64,000 bases of DNA, taken from NCBI RefSeq assembly GCF_014645815.1, contig NZ_BMML01000016.1, positions 1 through 64,000 of the forward strand, written 5' to 3'. The translations under genes were made by a program, and so were the position numbers. The DNA comes from Streptomyces fuscichromogenes (GTDB lineage: Bacteria; Actinomycetota; Actinomycetes; Streptomycetales; Streptomycetaceae). The notes under the pieces are model-generated. The model was given only the letters and a program-made list of their open reading frames with translations, was not told where the DNA came from and ran no database searches. Position 1 is the first letter of the stretch. Every line of letters begins with the position of its first letter. Positions 47,628-56,280 of this stretch are shown in pieces.

Positions 47628-48973
47628 GTTGCTTCATCTCTACGAACTCGGGGCAAAAGCACTGCGGGGAGGAGGCCGAGGGTCGCGACCGCGGCCATGA
47701 GCAGCAAGGTGGTCCGCACGGAGGCGGCGGCGCCTGCGCTGGTTGCGATGGCGATGCCGAGGGTCGGGCCGATGTTCGTCGCGGTCTGTTTCAGGCCGCC
47801 GACGGCTCCGGCGTATTCGGGTGGCGCGTCGCCGACCACCGTCCCGGTTGCGGTGACCATGACGGCGGCGAATCCGGCGCCGATCACGGCGAATGCGGCT
47901 CCCGTTGGTCCCGCCGCGCCGCTCCGGGTCAGTTGCGAAAGCCCGGCTATGCCGAGTACGACGAGGAGCGTTCCGCTGACCGCGGTCGGGCGCGGGCCCC
48001 ATCGGCCCAGGGCGACGCTCGCCAGCGGTGAGCCGAGCACCATCAGCACTGTGAGCGGCAGTACGCGCAACCCGGCGGCGAGAGGATCCAGGCGCAGGAC
48101 GCTCTGGAGATAGAAGGTAGCGGTGAACAGACTGCCGAACAGGCCGGCGGTGGCGAGCGCGAGCAGCGCCATCGAGGCCGTCACCGGTACTGACCGCGTC
48201 ACGGCCGACGGCACGATCGGATTCCCGGCACGGCGCTCGCTCACCGCCAGTACGGCCGCCAGGCCCGCCACGGCGGAGAGTTCGAGCAGCGTGTGCGGAG
48301 CGGCCCAGCCGCGCGCCGGGACGTCCGCCAGGGCGTGGACGAGGAGGGCCAGGAAGCTCGCGAGCAGTACCGCACCGGTGAGATCGAGCCTCTGCGGGGC
48401 TGTGCTCTCGGGGGCCGGAAGCCGGACCGCGAGAGCGAGCAGCACCGCAGCAAGGGAGATCGGAACGTTGATCCAGAACACGGCCCGCCACCCCAGGTGC
48501 GCCACGAGGACTCCCCCGAGCACCGGGCCGCTCCCGGCGGCCACCGCGATTGCGGCGGTCCGCACGGCGACGGCCCGGTGGAGCTCCCGTTCCGGGTACG
48601 CCAGCCGCAGCATCGCGAGTGTCGCCGGCTGGAGCAAGGCTCCGAAGACACCCTGAGCGGTCCTCAGCCCGATCACCCAGCTGACCGAGGGCGCGAGGAC
48701 GATCCCTGACGAGGAGGCGGCGAAGCCGAGCAGACCGATACACAGCAGTCGCAGATGCCCGTACCGATCCCCCAGCCGTCCCGCGACGACGAGAAGGGCG
48801 GCCACCGCGACGAGATAACCAGTACTGGTCCACTGGATCTGTGCCGGACTCGCGGCGAGCGAACGCTGCAGGCTGGGCTGCGCCACCAGCAGGACGGTGC
48901 CGTCCAGTGCGACGATCATCGCCCCGGCCACGCTGACCAGAAGAGGGACGGAGCGTCGCAGCCGCCCGGTCAT
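47624..48973 (-). CDS. MFS (DHA2-type) drug/proton antiporter
   Basis: 449-aa transporter with about 14 membrane segments. DHA2 features: VALDGTVLLVAQPSLQRSLA, motif A GRLGDRYGHLR, motif C-like VLGGVLVAHLGWRAVFWINV PI, and the long central segment LAALLVHALADVPARGW-like with extra helices. It should export hydrophobic compounds. The ATG at 48973 overlaps the upstream regulator's stop (ATGA), and its own stop overlaps maoC, so all three genes are translationally coupled. Upstream in-frame codons are Arg-rich and unlikely. Confidence 0.9.
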   Translation of the reverse strand: MTGRLRRSVPLLVSVAGAMIVALDGTVLLVAQPSLQRSLAASPAQIQWTSTGYLVAVAALLVVAGRLGDRYGHLRLLCIGLLGFAASSSGIVLAPSVSWVIGLRTAQGVFGALLQPATLAMLRLAYPERELHRAVAVRTAAIAVAAGSGPVLGGVLVAHLGWRAVFWINVPISLAAVLLALAVRLPAPESTAPQRLDLTGAVLLASFLALLVHALADVPARGWAAPHTLLELSAVAGLAAVLAVSERRAGNPIVPSAVTRSVPVTASMALLALATAGLFGSLFTATFYLQSVLRLDPLAAGLRVLPLTVLMVLGSPLASVALGRWGPRPTAVSGTLLVVLGIAGLSQLTRSGAAGPTGAAFAVIGAGFAAVMVTATGTVVGDAPPEYAGAVGGLKQTATNIGPTLGIAIATSAGAAASVRTTLLLMAAVATLGLLPAVLLPRVRRDEAT

Positions 48974-49413
48974 GAGGCCCTCGGGCCGAGATGGGCGTCC
49001 AGCGCGGCTTCGATCAGCCGGTCGTGACTGTCGGAACCGCCGTCTAGGGCGAGTTGCAGGCTGCCCCAGGACCACAGTTGGGCGATGCCGTGCAGGTTCG
49101 CCCACAGGGCGGCCGCAGCGACGGCCGCCGACGGCTCCGGTGCTTGCGCCCGGCACCGGGCGACGAGTTCGGTGACGCCCTGGAACATCGGGAGCGTCGC
49201 CTCCCGCAGCCGAGGCCCGTCCGGACCTCCACTCTGCTCGCCGCTGTCGAGCAGGTCGTGACGGAACATCAACTCGAACATGCCGCGCCGTTCCCGTGCG
49301 TAGGTGACATACACCCGCGCCTGCGCGCGATGGCCGACAGCAGTGCCCTCAGACAACACCAGCTCTACGCCTGCATCGACCAGTCGCTCCCGCAGAGCCC
49401 CCTCAACATCCAT
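48970..49413 (-). CDS. TetR-family-like protein lacking the DNA-binding helices
   Basis: 147-aa protein. It opens with the first TetR helix (LRERLVDAGVELVLSEGTAV) and then jumps directly to the ligand-binding domain (RVYVTYARERRGMFELMFRH DLLDSGEQ, WANLHGIAQLWSWGSLQLAL). The ~70-residue helix-turn-helix segment that normally lies between is missing without a frameshift. The C-terminal domain resembles the WHG-type TetR group. As it stands it should not bind DNA alone, although two operator palindromes remain at its promoter. It is the first gene of the tetR-MFS-maoC operon. It may be a decayed gene or a dominant-negative/ligand-sensing form. Confidence 0.75.
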   Translation of the reverse strand: MDVEGALRERLVDAGVELVLSEGTAVGHRAQARVYVTYARERRGMFELMFRHDLLDSGEQSGGPDGPRLREATLPMFQGVTELVARCRAQAPEPSAAVAAAALWANLHGIAQLWSWGSLQLALDGGSDSHDRLIEAALDAHLGPRAS

Positions 49414-49450
49414 AGACAGTGTCTACCAGATATTCGTAGACAGCGTCTAC
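49413..49450. promoter_or_regulatory. Tandem TetR-type operators
   Basis: TAGACAGTGTCTA (49413-49425) and GTAGACAGCGTCTAC (49436-49450) are near-perfect palindromes with centres 24 bp apart. The first touches the tetR start codon. They lie over the promoter of the tetR-MFS-maoC operon and are typical repressor sites. Confidence 0.75.
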
Positions 49451-49594
49451 GGGCAACTCGTCTGCGAGGACCGAGGGTTGGAGGTCACCCTGTGCCGTTC
49501 GCTGTCCAGCTCGGGCCTGCGATGCCGTCCGAGCCCGCTACACGGCGGTTCGGCTGCCGGTCGGGAGGAAAGACGGCCCCATCACCGTGCGGGG

Positions 49595-50015
49595 CGGCGC
49601 TTCGCCCACGGCGGTCCCAAGCGCCCCACCTACCGGGCGATCGAGGAACTCGGGCGGGCGGTGCGTACGGCGTTCCTTCGTGACTACCCCGCCGGAGCCG
49701 ACCTGCGCCGTGAGATCAACGACGGGCTCCAGGTCGTGGAGAACCGGAACTCCGCCAACCACGACCTGTTCCACGGCAAGGACGGCGACCTGACCGGCTC
49801 CGACAAGGAGGCCCAGGAGGTGTCCATGCTCGCCCTACACCTGCACCTGCTCCAGTCGGCGTTGGCGCACGTCAACACTCCGCTCCTCCAGGACATCCTG
49901 GGCGAGGAGAAGTGGCAGAAGCCGGCTCACCGACACCGACCGGCGGACACTGCCGCTGTTCTGTTTTCTCACGTGAACCGCTACGGCCGGTTCGATCAGC
50001 GGCGGACGGTACGGC
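49595..50015 (+). mobile_element. Remnant of a Tn3-family transposase (C-terminal end)
   Basis: The frame reads RRFAHGGPKRPTYRAIEELG, RAVRTAFLRDYPAGADLRRE, INDGLQVVENRNSANHDLFH, GKDGDLTGSDKEAQEVSMLA and then, after a +1 shift and a return, LTDTDRRTLPLF and SHVNRYGRFD. This is the C-terminal catalytic part of Tn3-type transposases. Only about 140 of ~1000 residues remain, with two compensating frameshifts, so it is inactive. No terminal inverted repeats were found. It marks past transposition beside the tetR-MFS operon. Confidence 0.82.
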
Positions 50016-50171
50016 CGGGTCGGCATCCTGAAACCCGCTACAGGTGTGATCGCTCCCTGGGCAGTCGGGTCCGATACGACTGCCCCACCTGATCGGTGGA
50101 TGAGGCCCGCCCGCCGTCTCGGCGGAGCGTGGCGGGCGGCCAGTTCCGCGAGGCTGGGGCGCCATGGGGGG

Positions 50172-51185
50172 TCAGCGCTCGGACTTGGGGGGTCGCTGCA
50201 TCAGCGCGGCGGCGGCCTCGTCGAGGGTGATTTTGTCGTTGAGCAGGGCGGAGACCACTTCCGCGATCGGCATCTCGACGCCGCGGGTACGCGCCAGGTC
50301 AAGGACCGCTTCGGCGGACTTGACGCCCTCGGTGGTCTGCCAGGTGGCCGCCGTCGCCTCCGCGACGCTCAGGCCCCGGCCCAGGTGGACGCCGAAGGTG
50401 CGGTTGCGGGCGAGCGGGGAGGTGCAGCTTGCCACCAGGTCGCCCAGGCCGGACAGCCCGGCGAGGGTGGCCGGGGAGGCGCCCATGGCCACGGCCAGCC
50501 GGGTGGTCTCAGCCAGTCCGCGGGTGATGAGCAGGGCCGCGGCGTTGTCGCCGAGGCCCATGCCCGAGGCGATGCCGACCGACAGGGCAATGACGTTCTT
50601 CACCGCGCCGCCCAGCTCGCAGCCGATGACGTCGGTGCTGGTGTAGGGCCGGAAACAGGGGGTGTGGCAAGCCTGCTGGAAGCGGCGTGCGGCATCCTCG
50701 TCGGCGCAGGCGATCGTTGCGGCGGCGGGCTGGCCGTCCATGATCTCGGGAGCGAGGTTCGGGCCCGACAGTACGGCGACCCGGTCCGCGCTCACTCCGG
50801 TCACCTCGGTGACGACCTGGCTCGCCCGTAGCTCGCTGCCCCGCTCGATGCCCTTCATCAGCGACACGATCAATGTCTCGGGACCGATATACGGAGCCCA
50901 TGCAGCGAGGTTCGCACGCAGGGACTGCGCGGGAATGGACAGCACGAGGAAGTCGGCGCCTTCCAGCGCGACGGTCGGGTCCGTGGTGGCCGTTATGGCG
51001 TGGGGCAGTTCGATGTCCGGGAAGTACCCGGGGTTGCGGTGCGCCGTGGTGATGGCGTCGGCGATCTCACCCCGTCGGGCGTGCATGATGACGTCGGTGC
51101 CGGCGTCGGCCATGATCTTGGCGAGGGCGGTTCCCCAGGACCCGGCCGAGAACACCGCCGCACGGGCGGGACGGTACTGGCTCAC
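50172..51185 (-). CDS. gpsA: NAD(P)-dependent glycerol-3-phosphate dehydrogenase
   Basis: 337-aa enzyme reducing dihydroxyacetone phosphate to sn-glycerol 3-phosphate for phospholipids. N-terminal Rossmann region AAVFSAGSWGTALAKIMADA; catalytic Lys region CELGGAVKNVIALSVGIASG; LGDNAAALLITRGLAETTRL; AGLSGLGDLVASCTSPLARN RTFG; and EGVKSAEAVLDLA. The usual GxGxWG reads SAGSWG, with Ser in place of the first Gly, a small deviation. It lies among relics and regulators rather than with lipid genes, so it is likely an accessory paralogue; some natural-product clusters carry one for glycerol-phosphate supply. GAGAGGACTC precedes the ATG. Confidence 0.92.
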   Translation of the reverse strand: MSQYRPARAAVFSAGSWGTALAKIMADAGTDVIMHARRGEIADAITTAHRNPGYFPDIELPHAITATTDPTVALEGADFLVLSIPAQSLRANLAAWAPYIGPETLIVSLMKGIERGSELRASQVVTEVTGVSADRVAVLSGPNLAPEIMDGQPAAATIACADEDAARRFQQACHTPCFRPYTSTDVIGCELGGAVKNVIALSVGIASGMGLGDNAAALLITRGLAETTRLAVAMGASPATLAGLSGLGDLVASCTSPLARNRTFGVHLGRGLSVAEATAATWQTTEGVKSAEAVLDLARTRGVEMPIAEVVSALLNDKITLDEAAAALMQRPPKSER

Positions 51186-51322
51186 TGAGAGTCCTCTCGC
51201 CAGGGGCGGTGTGACGTTGTGATCAATCGGCTGCTTACAGGAGATCTCCGACCCATCTCATCGAGGCGCGGAGTTCGAGGCCGGCAAGGTGACCAGCGGA
51301 TGTCTTGTCGAAGCGTGGGGCG

Positions 51323-51874
51323 ATGCCGCGCCGGTCTCCGAAGCCGCAGGAGCGGCAGCGTGATCCGGAGCGCACGCGCAGGCTGATTCTTGAGGCGGCG
51401 GTGGCGGAGTTCGCCGCGCACGGCTACGCGGGTGCCCGCATCGTTGGGGCGAGCGGGCGAGCAAGCTCGTCGACCCCGGCACCCCGCTGTCCGAGCAACC
51501 GCGCCGCTATGTGCTGGAGGCGCTGGAGAACCGGGACGGCGTACGGTTGCTGGCCTGGGGCGGCCTGGAGTACACGGGCCCGGAGGCGGATCCGGACCAG
51601 CGTCCGCGCACGGAGCGTCTCGCGGAGTCCGTGGCCGGCATCCGTGGCCGGCATCCGTGAACGGCAGGCGGCCGGGGCCGTGCCGCAGGAGATGGACCCG
51701 GCCTGCCCGACCGTCATGCTGATGGCGGCGGCGATGGCTCCTGTCACCCTTCCGCACGTCATCGCGGGCGGGTGCGACGACGACCCGCAGTCTCCAGAGT
51801 TCATCGAACGCTTCGCCGACCAGCTCGCCCTCCTGGTCCGCCGGCTCGGACTCGGTTGCGACGGGCCTGCGTGA
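51323..51874 (+). pseudogene. TetR-family regulator, frameshifted and lacking its HTH
   Basis: The first helix is clear (RDPERTRRLILEAAVAEFAA HGYAGARI), then the recognition helices are absent. The middle part is in another frame (SKLVDPGTPLSEQPRRYVLE, ALENRDGVRLLAWGGLEYTG) and the end returns to the first frame (VPQEMDPACPTVMLMAAAMA, SPEFIERFADQLALLVRRLG). The second shift is explained by a 13-bp tandem duplication at 51631-51656. The gene is inactive. 51875-52139 contains no recognisable gene. Confidence 0.8.
51631..51656 (+). repeat. 13-bp tandem duplication causing a frameshift
   Basis: GTGGCCGGCATCC is present twice head to tail (51631-51643, 51644-51656). Removing one copy restores the reading frame SVAGIRERQAAGAVPQEMDP of the TetR pseudogene, so this looks like a recent slippage or repair event. 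Confidence 0.85.
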
Positions 51875-52139
51875 TGGCGTGATCAGCCTTGCCGCTTCGG
51901 CGCAGTCAGACCCGGCAGGGCCCTGAGATCTTCTGTGCAACTCGGGCACCTGGGCGCGGAGAACGTCGGCTGCGCTGCGGGCGTCAGCGACGAGCGCCTG
52001 GAGCAGGCCGGGCTGTCCGGGACCGGCGTCGAGGAGTTGGGCGGTGGCACGGCCGCGCGACCGTCTGCGCCCCATGGTCGTGTTTCCGGTTCGACGTTCT
52101 GAGGCTTTGGGCCGGGGGCCTTCGCCGCCGCGGCAGTCC

Positions 52140-52829
52140 TCAGGTTGTGAGGCGGGCCAAGAGCGCGGGATGGTCTGCCATGGCCGATTCCAGCATGGCC
52201 CGGGCAAGGGGCTTGAAGAAGTCGAGGTCGGCGGACCGCCAGTCGATGCCACCCAGGGGTGGCTGCGGGTCGTACTCGATGAGGAGCTGGACAGTGCGGG
52301 CGGTCTGCTCGCCCGCGAGGCGTTCAACCAGGTGGAGGGCCATGTCGATACCGGCCGACACTCCGGCGGCGGTGAGCACGGGGCCGGCCTCGACCCAGCG
52401 TTCGGCGACGGGTGTCGCGCCGAACTTGGCCAGCAGGTCACGGAAGCCCCAGTGTGTGGTGGCCTGACGACCGTCGAGCAGGCCGGCTGCACCCAGGATC
52501 AGGGAGCCGGTGCACACCGAGCCGATGACCTCGGCCGACCGCGCGGCCTTGCGGATCCAACTCAGCAGGAGCTCGTTGGTCAGGGCAGCGAGGGTCGGCT
52601 CGGTCCCGCCGGGCACGATCAGTGCGAAGGGCTCGGTGACCTGGTCGAACGTATGGCTCGGCGTCAGCTTCAGCGGAGTGTCGGTGCCCAGGGGGGCGAG
52701 GTCCTGGCCGACGACGACCACCGCGAACGACGGGTCGATCTGGGCCAGCGTCGACAGCACCTGAAGCGGCCCCACCACGTCGAGCGGGGTGATGCCGGGA
52801 TAGAGCACGAAGGCGAGCGTCTTGGTCAT
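52140..52829 (-). CDS. DJ-1/PfpI-family protein (isonitrile hydratase-like)
   Basis: 229-aa class-I glutamine-amidotransferase-like protein: LAFVLYPGITPLDVVGPLQV, ALIVPGGTEPTLAALTNELL, the nucleophile Cys in SAEVIGSVCTGSLILGAAGL LDGRQATTHW, and LTAAGVSAGIDMALHLVERL. Members include isonitrile hydratases and stress-related hydrolases; the true substrate is not known. The ATG at 52829 follows GAAGGTG. It is divergent from a GlxA-type regulator that carries the same fold, a common pairing in which the regulator controls the enzyme. Confidence 0.87.
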   Translation of the reverse strand: MTKTLAFVLYPGITPLDVVGPLQVLSTLAQIDPSFAVVVVGQDLAPLGTDTPLKLTPSHTFDQVTEPFALIVPGGTEPTLAALTNELLLSWIRKAARSAEVIGSVCTGSLILGAAGLLDGRQATTHWGFRDLLAKFGATPVAERWVEAGPVLTAAGVSAGIDMALHLVERLAGEQTARTVQLLIEYDPQPPLGGIDWRSADLDFFKPLARAMLESAMADHPALLARLTT

Positions 52830-52928
52830 GCCGTCACCTTCGGCCCGAGTCCGTGGGAAAGCCAAGGGAAGACAGCGACCAGGTCGGAATTCTTGGGATA
52901 CAAGTCAGTCCGACATAGGGTCCTGGTC

Positions 52929-53897
52929 ATGGAGGAACGACTGGTGATCCTCGTCGGATACGACGAGGCCGAGTTGCTGGACATCGCCTGCGTGACAACA
53001 AGCCTGGTCACCGCCAACCGGCTCGGAGCCAGCCCCGCCTACGCCGTGAGCGTGGCCACCCCGGGAAGCCGCGCGATCACCTGCGACTCGGGGCTGACGC
53101 TGCAAGGCCAGCGATCCCTGGAGCGGGTGCGGGGGCCACTGGACACGCTGATCGTCTCGGGAGGGTTCGGCCATCAGGCCGCGGCAGAAAACCCGCGGAT
53201 CGTCGGCCATGTCCGCCGCCTGGCCAGGGAGAGCCGCAGAGTGGCCTCGGTCTGCACAGGGGCGACCGTCCTGGCTGCCGCCGGCCTGCTCAACGGCAAA
53301 CGCGTCACGACTCACTGGTGGTACGCCGATCAGTTGGCCTCGGCCTACCCGGAGATCACCGTGGATCCCGCGCCGATCTACATCCGCGACGGAAGCGTGT
53401 CCACCGCGGCGGGCGTCACCAGCGCCCTGGACCTCACCCTGGCCTTCATCGAGGAGGACCACGACGCGGAGTTGGCGCGCGCCGTGGCCCGCGGTCTGGT
53501 CACCTACATGCAACGGCCAGGCAACCAGGCACAGATGAGCATGTTCACAGCCATCCCAGCACCTACCAACTGCCTGGTCAGGCGAGCCGTCAACTACATC
53601 GCCAGCCACCTGACCAGCGACCTGACCACAACCGCACTGGCAGCCGACGCCGGGGTGAGCGAACGCCACCTGACCCGCTTGTTCATTGACGACCTTGGAA
53701 AGGCGCCAGGTCGATTCGTCCGCGACGCGCGCACCGGAGCCGCCGCTCACCTTCTGGCTTCCACCTCACTACCCGTGGCGAGCGTGGCCGCACAGTGCGG
53801 CTTCAGAACCGCTGAAACACTCCGCCAAGCATTCGTCAGCCGCTACGGAACACCACCATCGCGCTACCGAGCAACGCAGAGCACAACAGCTACCTAA
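52929..53897 (+). CDS. GlxA-family transcriptional regulator (DJ-1/PfpI domain plus AraC HTH)
   Basis: 322-aa regulator. The N-terminal DJ-1-like domain covers about 1-185 (LVILVGYDEAELLDIACVTT, LDTLIVSGGFGHQAAAENPR, ASVCTGATVLAAAGLLNGKR, STAAGVTSALDLTLAFIEED). The AraC-type double helix-turn-helix covers about 215-315 (AVNYIASHLTSDLTTTALAA, DAGVSERHLTRLFIDDLGKA, LPVASVAAQCGFRTAETLRQ, AFVSRYGTPPSRYR). The ATG at 52929 has only a weak Shine-Dalgarno. It probably controls the divergent PfpI-type gene through the 99-bp spacer. Confidence 0.9.
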   Translation: MEERLVILVGYDEAELLDIACVTTSLVTANRLGASPAYAVSVATPGSRAITCDSGLTLQGQRSLERVRGPLDTLIVSGGFGHQAAAENPRIVGHVRRLARESRRVASVCTGATVLAAAGLLNGKRVTTHWWYADQLASAYPEITVDPAPIYIRDGSVSTAAGVTSALDLTLAFIEEDHDAELARAVARGLVTYMQRPGNQAQMSMFTAIPAPTNCLVRRAVNYIASHLTSDLTTTALAADAGVSERHLTRLFIDDLGKAPGRFVRDARTGAAAHLLASTSLPVASVAAQCGFRTAETLRQAFVSRYGTPPSRYRATQSTTAT

Positions 53898-54011
53898 CGG
53901 CAGCACCCGACGTCCACACCCAGGCATTCGGGCAGTTCCCATGCCCGACTCCACCATGAGCCGTCTACCCCGCCGAGACCGCAGTGGCCGACCACCTCTG
54001 AGAAAAGTGGC

Positions 54012-54955
54012 TCAGTGTTGCGCGTCATCCGGGGCAGGCAGGCTGGTCAGCTCGGAGGTCGCCGCGGGTGAGGGCTTGAAGTAGCGGCGGGCGTTCTCCG
54101 TCTTCTTGTGCCTCGGCTTCGCTGTCAGCGGGGACGCGCCCGGGTCGGGGGCTGGGAGGGGGGTGGCCGTGAGGCGCCGGCGCAGGGTGGAGGCTCTCGG
54201 CGTACAGGTTCGCCGCGGGCCTGGGTGAGCTGGGTGCGCAGGGCGGTGATGGTGTCGTCACCGGCACCGCCGTGCCGCCCCGCGACGGACCGGGCACCTC
54301 CATGTCCAGCAGGCGGCTGAACTCCCGCGACCTCATCCCCGTCGTGACCGCCGGTTCCGCCGCCGGCATGCTCCGCAACCGCTTCGCCCGCCGAGACCGG
54401 CGGTCCACGCTCCCGTCCGGGAGATCACCGCCCAGACCGACCCGGTGCAACATCACCCACTGCGCCCGCGACAGGTGCCGCACATCCAGATCAGCTGCGG
54501 TCCCCCACGACAGAGCATCCCGGCCGTTACGTCGCCGCAGGTAGGACCGCTGCCGAAGAAGACCCGAGCCCACCGCCCAGTCGTAGAGACCGTTGATCGC
54601 CGCACGGTTGCGCCGCCACGTCGCCGGCCCCACCGGCACCGGCGCACGCTGCGTACGCCACCGCCGGAAAGCCACCAGGTCCTCCTCCGACGCCGACAGC
54701 AGATCCGTCGGCGGATCAAGCACCCGGGCCAGGAAGTCCTCCAAGCCCATCAAGTCATACGCGTAGTCCCGAAGACTCTCCGCCTCCACACGAAGTCCTC
54801 GGCTCACGCGGCCGCATGTCCTCATCCAGGAAGAACGGGGTGCCCTCCGGCAGCGTCATCGGAGCCGACAGCATCGCCGGGACATCGAAGCCGAAGCCGC
54901 CGAACGCCTCCTGGTGACGTACGACGCTGCTGTACGAGGTGAAGAAGTAGGACAT
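54012..54955 (-). pseudogene. Decayed tyrosine integrase/recombinase
   Basis: Three frames carry parts of one gene. The start is MSYFFTSYSSVVRHQEAFGG then LPEGTPFFLDEDMRPREP (from 54955). After a shift near 54800 comes the SAM-like core-binding domain (SLRDYAYDLMGLEDFLARVL, WRRNRAAINGLYDWAVGSGL) and the first catalytic Arg region (VTTGMRSREFSRLLDMEVPG). After further shifts the tail reads ARRYFKPSPAATSELTSLPA and stops at 54012. The segment with the HxxR and Tyr nucleophile is missing. It is a remnant of an integrated element. Confidence 0.75.
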
Positions 54956-55325
54956 CAGACTCCCGCGGTGAGGCCGAGGCGTAACGACCGCGGAACCCAA
55001 CAGCCCAGCCCACCCGTCCAGTTCGTTGCGTCAACGAGCTGAGGCAGGTAGAGAGACTGGACCTGGCCCAGCAGCAGGGCTTCGGCCCCTGTGAGCGCGA
55101 GACGGCGGGGCGCGTGGTGGTGTCCGTCAGCGCCCCTCCGGGTTGTTGACCCACGCCTCAACCGTGACAGCTATGAGGCTTAGCAGCCATACCGTGGCGC
55201 GGGCCGTGACTGTCTTGCGTTCACGCCATAGCGGCCGGGACGGGCCGGACACATCCGCGAAGGCCGTGCCGTGACTTGCGTCGGCAGTCGTCGGACGCCG
55301 CCGTCGCCAAGAGGCCTTCTGCGGG
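54956..55325. other. 370-bp spacer with possible element remnants
   Basis: A minus-strand frame at 54955-55161 (RRLALTGAEALLLGQVQSLY, LPQLVDATNWTGGLGCWVPR) has coding character and lies just ahead of the integrase relic; I do not recognise it. The rest shows nothing supportable. Confidence 0.35.
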
Positions 55326-56096
55326 TCAGGCCGTCTTCGCGAAGACGAGCACCTCCGTGGTGGCAACGCCCATGGGTGCCAAGAAGCCGGCCTCCAGGCT
55401 GCAGCCGAGGGTCGCGAAGAGGTCCACGCATGTCCGGCGGGGCATGGCGGCCGGGTAGGAGTCGTGCCCGGCACCGCCCTCCGTCGCCCAGGCACGTACC
55501 GCCGCCGGGTCCAGGCAGTTCTCTGTCATGACGTCGAAGACGATCCGCCCGCCGGTTCGCGTGACACGCGCCATCTCGAAGAAGTACCGGGAGGCGCCGA
55601 GAAAGGTCACGGTGTTGAACACCTTGTGGGCCTGAACGAGGTCGACGCTGCCGTCGGGTGTCGGGGCGAGACTGCTTCCCGTGGTCGGTTGGGCGACCAC
55701 GCCGAACGTGTCCACCAGGTAGTCGGCCCAGGGCGCCGCCGTCTCGTAGATCTCGTAGCGCTCCGGTGAACACTCCTTCAGCGTCTTCTCCAGGTACCGC
55801 CCGGATCCGGGGCCGATCTCCAGCACCGTGTTCGGGTTGGCGGCGAAGACGCCGCGAGCGCGTAGTTCGTCGACCGTGGCCTGGGTGGCACCAGGCGTCC
55901 CGTTCATGACCTCGTCGATGTAGTCACCGACCGACAGGCCGGTCGCCCGTGCAGCCCTCATCGTCGCCTCGAAGGGGATGAAGTCGTCGACCCCGCCCAG
56001 GTTGTTGGTGCTGCGCACGATGTCGAATCCAGCACGCCCCAGGAGCCGCTTGGCCCCCGACTTCCATACGGACTTTTCCCCGCCTGCCACCTTCAT
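55326..56096 (-). CDS. Class I SAM-dependent methyltransferase
   Basis: 256-aa methyltransferase. The SAM-binding motif I is NTVLEIGPGSGRYLEKTLKE, with acidic post-I residues (YEIYETAAPWADYL), motif II VDLVQAHKVFNTVTFLGASR and motif III TRTGGRIVFDVMTENCLDP. The C-terminal sheet is complete. It resembles methyltransferases placed in sugar or lipid modification clusters; the substrate is unknown. ATG 56096 follows a GGGGGT stretch. The promoter zone (56100-56150) is markedly AT-rich with two GATATC copies. It is followed upstream by another methyltransferase gene on the same strand. Confidence 0.85.
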   Translation of the reverse strand: MKVAGGEKSVWKSGAKRLLGRAGFDIVRSTNNLGGVDDFIPFEATMRAARATGLSVGDYIDEVMNGTPGATQATVDELRARGVFAANPNTVLEIGPGSGRYLEKTLKECSPERYEIYETAAPWADYLVDTFGVVAQPTTGSSLAPTPDGSVDLVQAHKVFNTVTFLGASRYFFEMARVTRTGGRIVFDVMTENCLDPAAVRAWATEGGAGHDSYPAAMPRRTCVDLFATLGCSLEAGFLAPMGVATTEVLVFAKTA

Positions 56097-56280
56097 CGAA
56101 CATACCCCCCGAGATCGCCTCAATCTTCGATATCAGCATAGATATCATGGGCACGAACGTGCAGTGGGACGGCGGATTCACCACGGGACCGAGGGCCGCT
56201 ACCCGCGCTCCACCCCGCCACGCCGACATGGTCGCCGCCGCGACCAGCGCATCGAGGGTCTTCGACCGACGACGCGACCG

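Noticed and set aside
50160..50200. Possible Tn3 terminal inverted repeat (GGGGTCAGCGCTCGGA)
   Set aside because: It coincides with the 3' coding end of gpsA, and no matching partner end was found.
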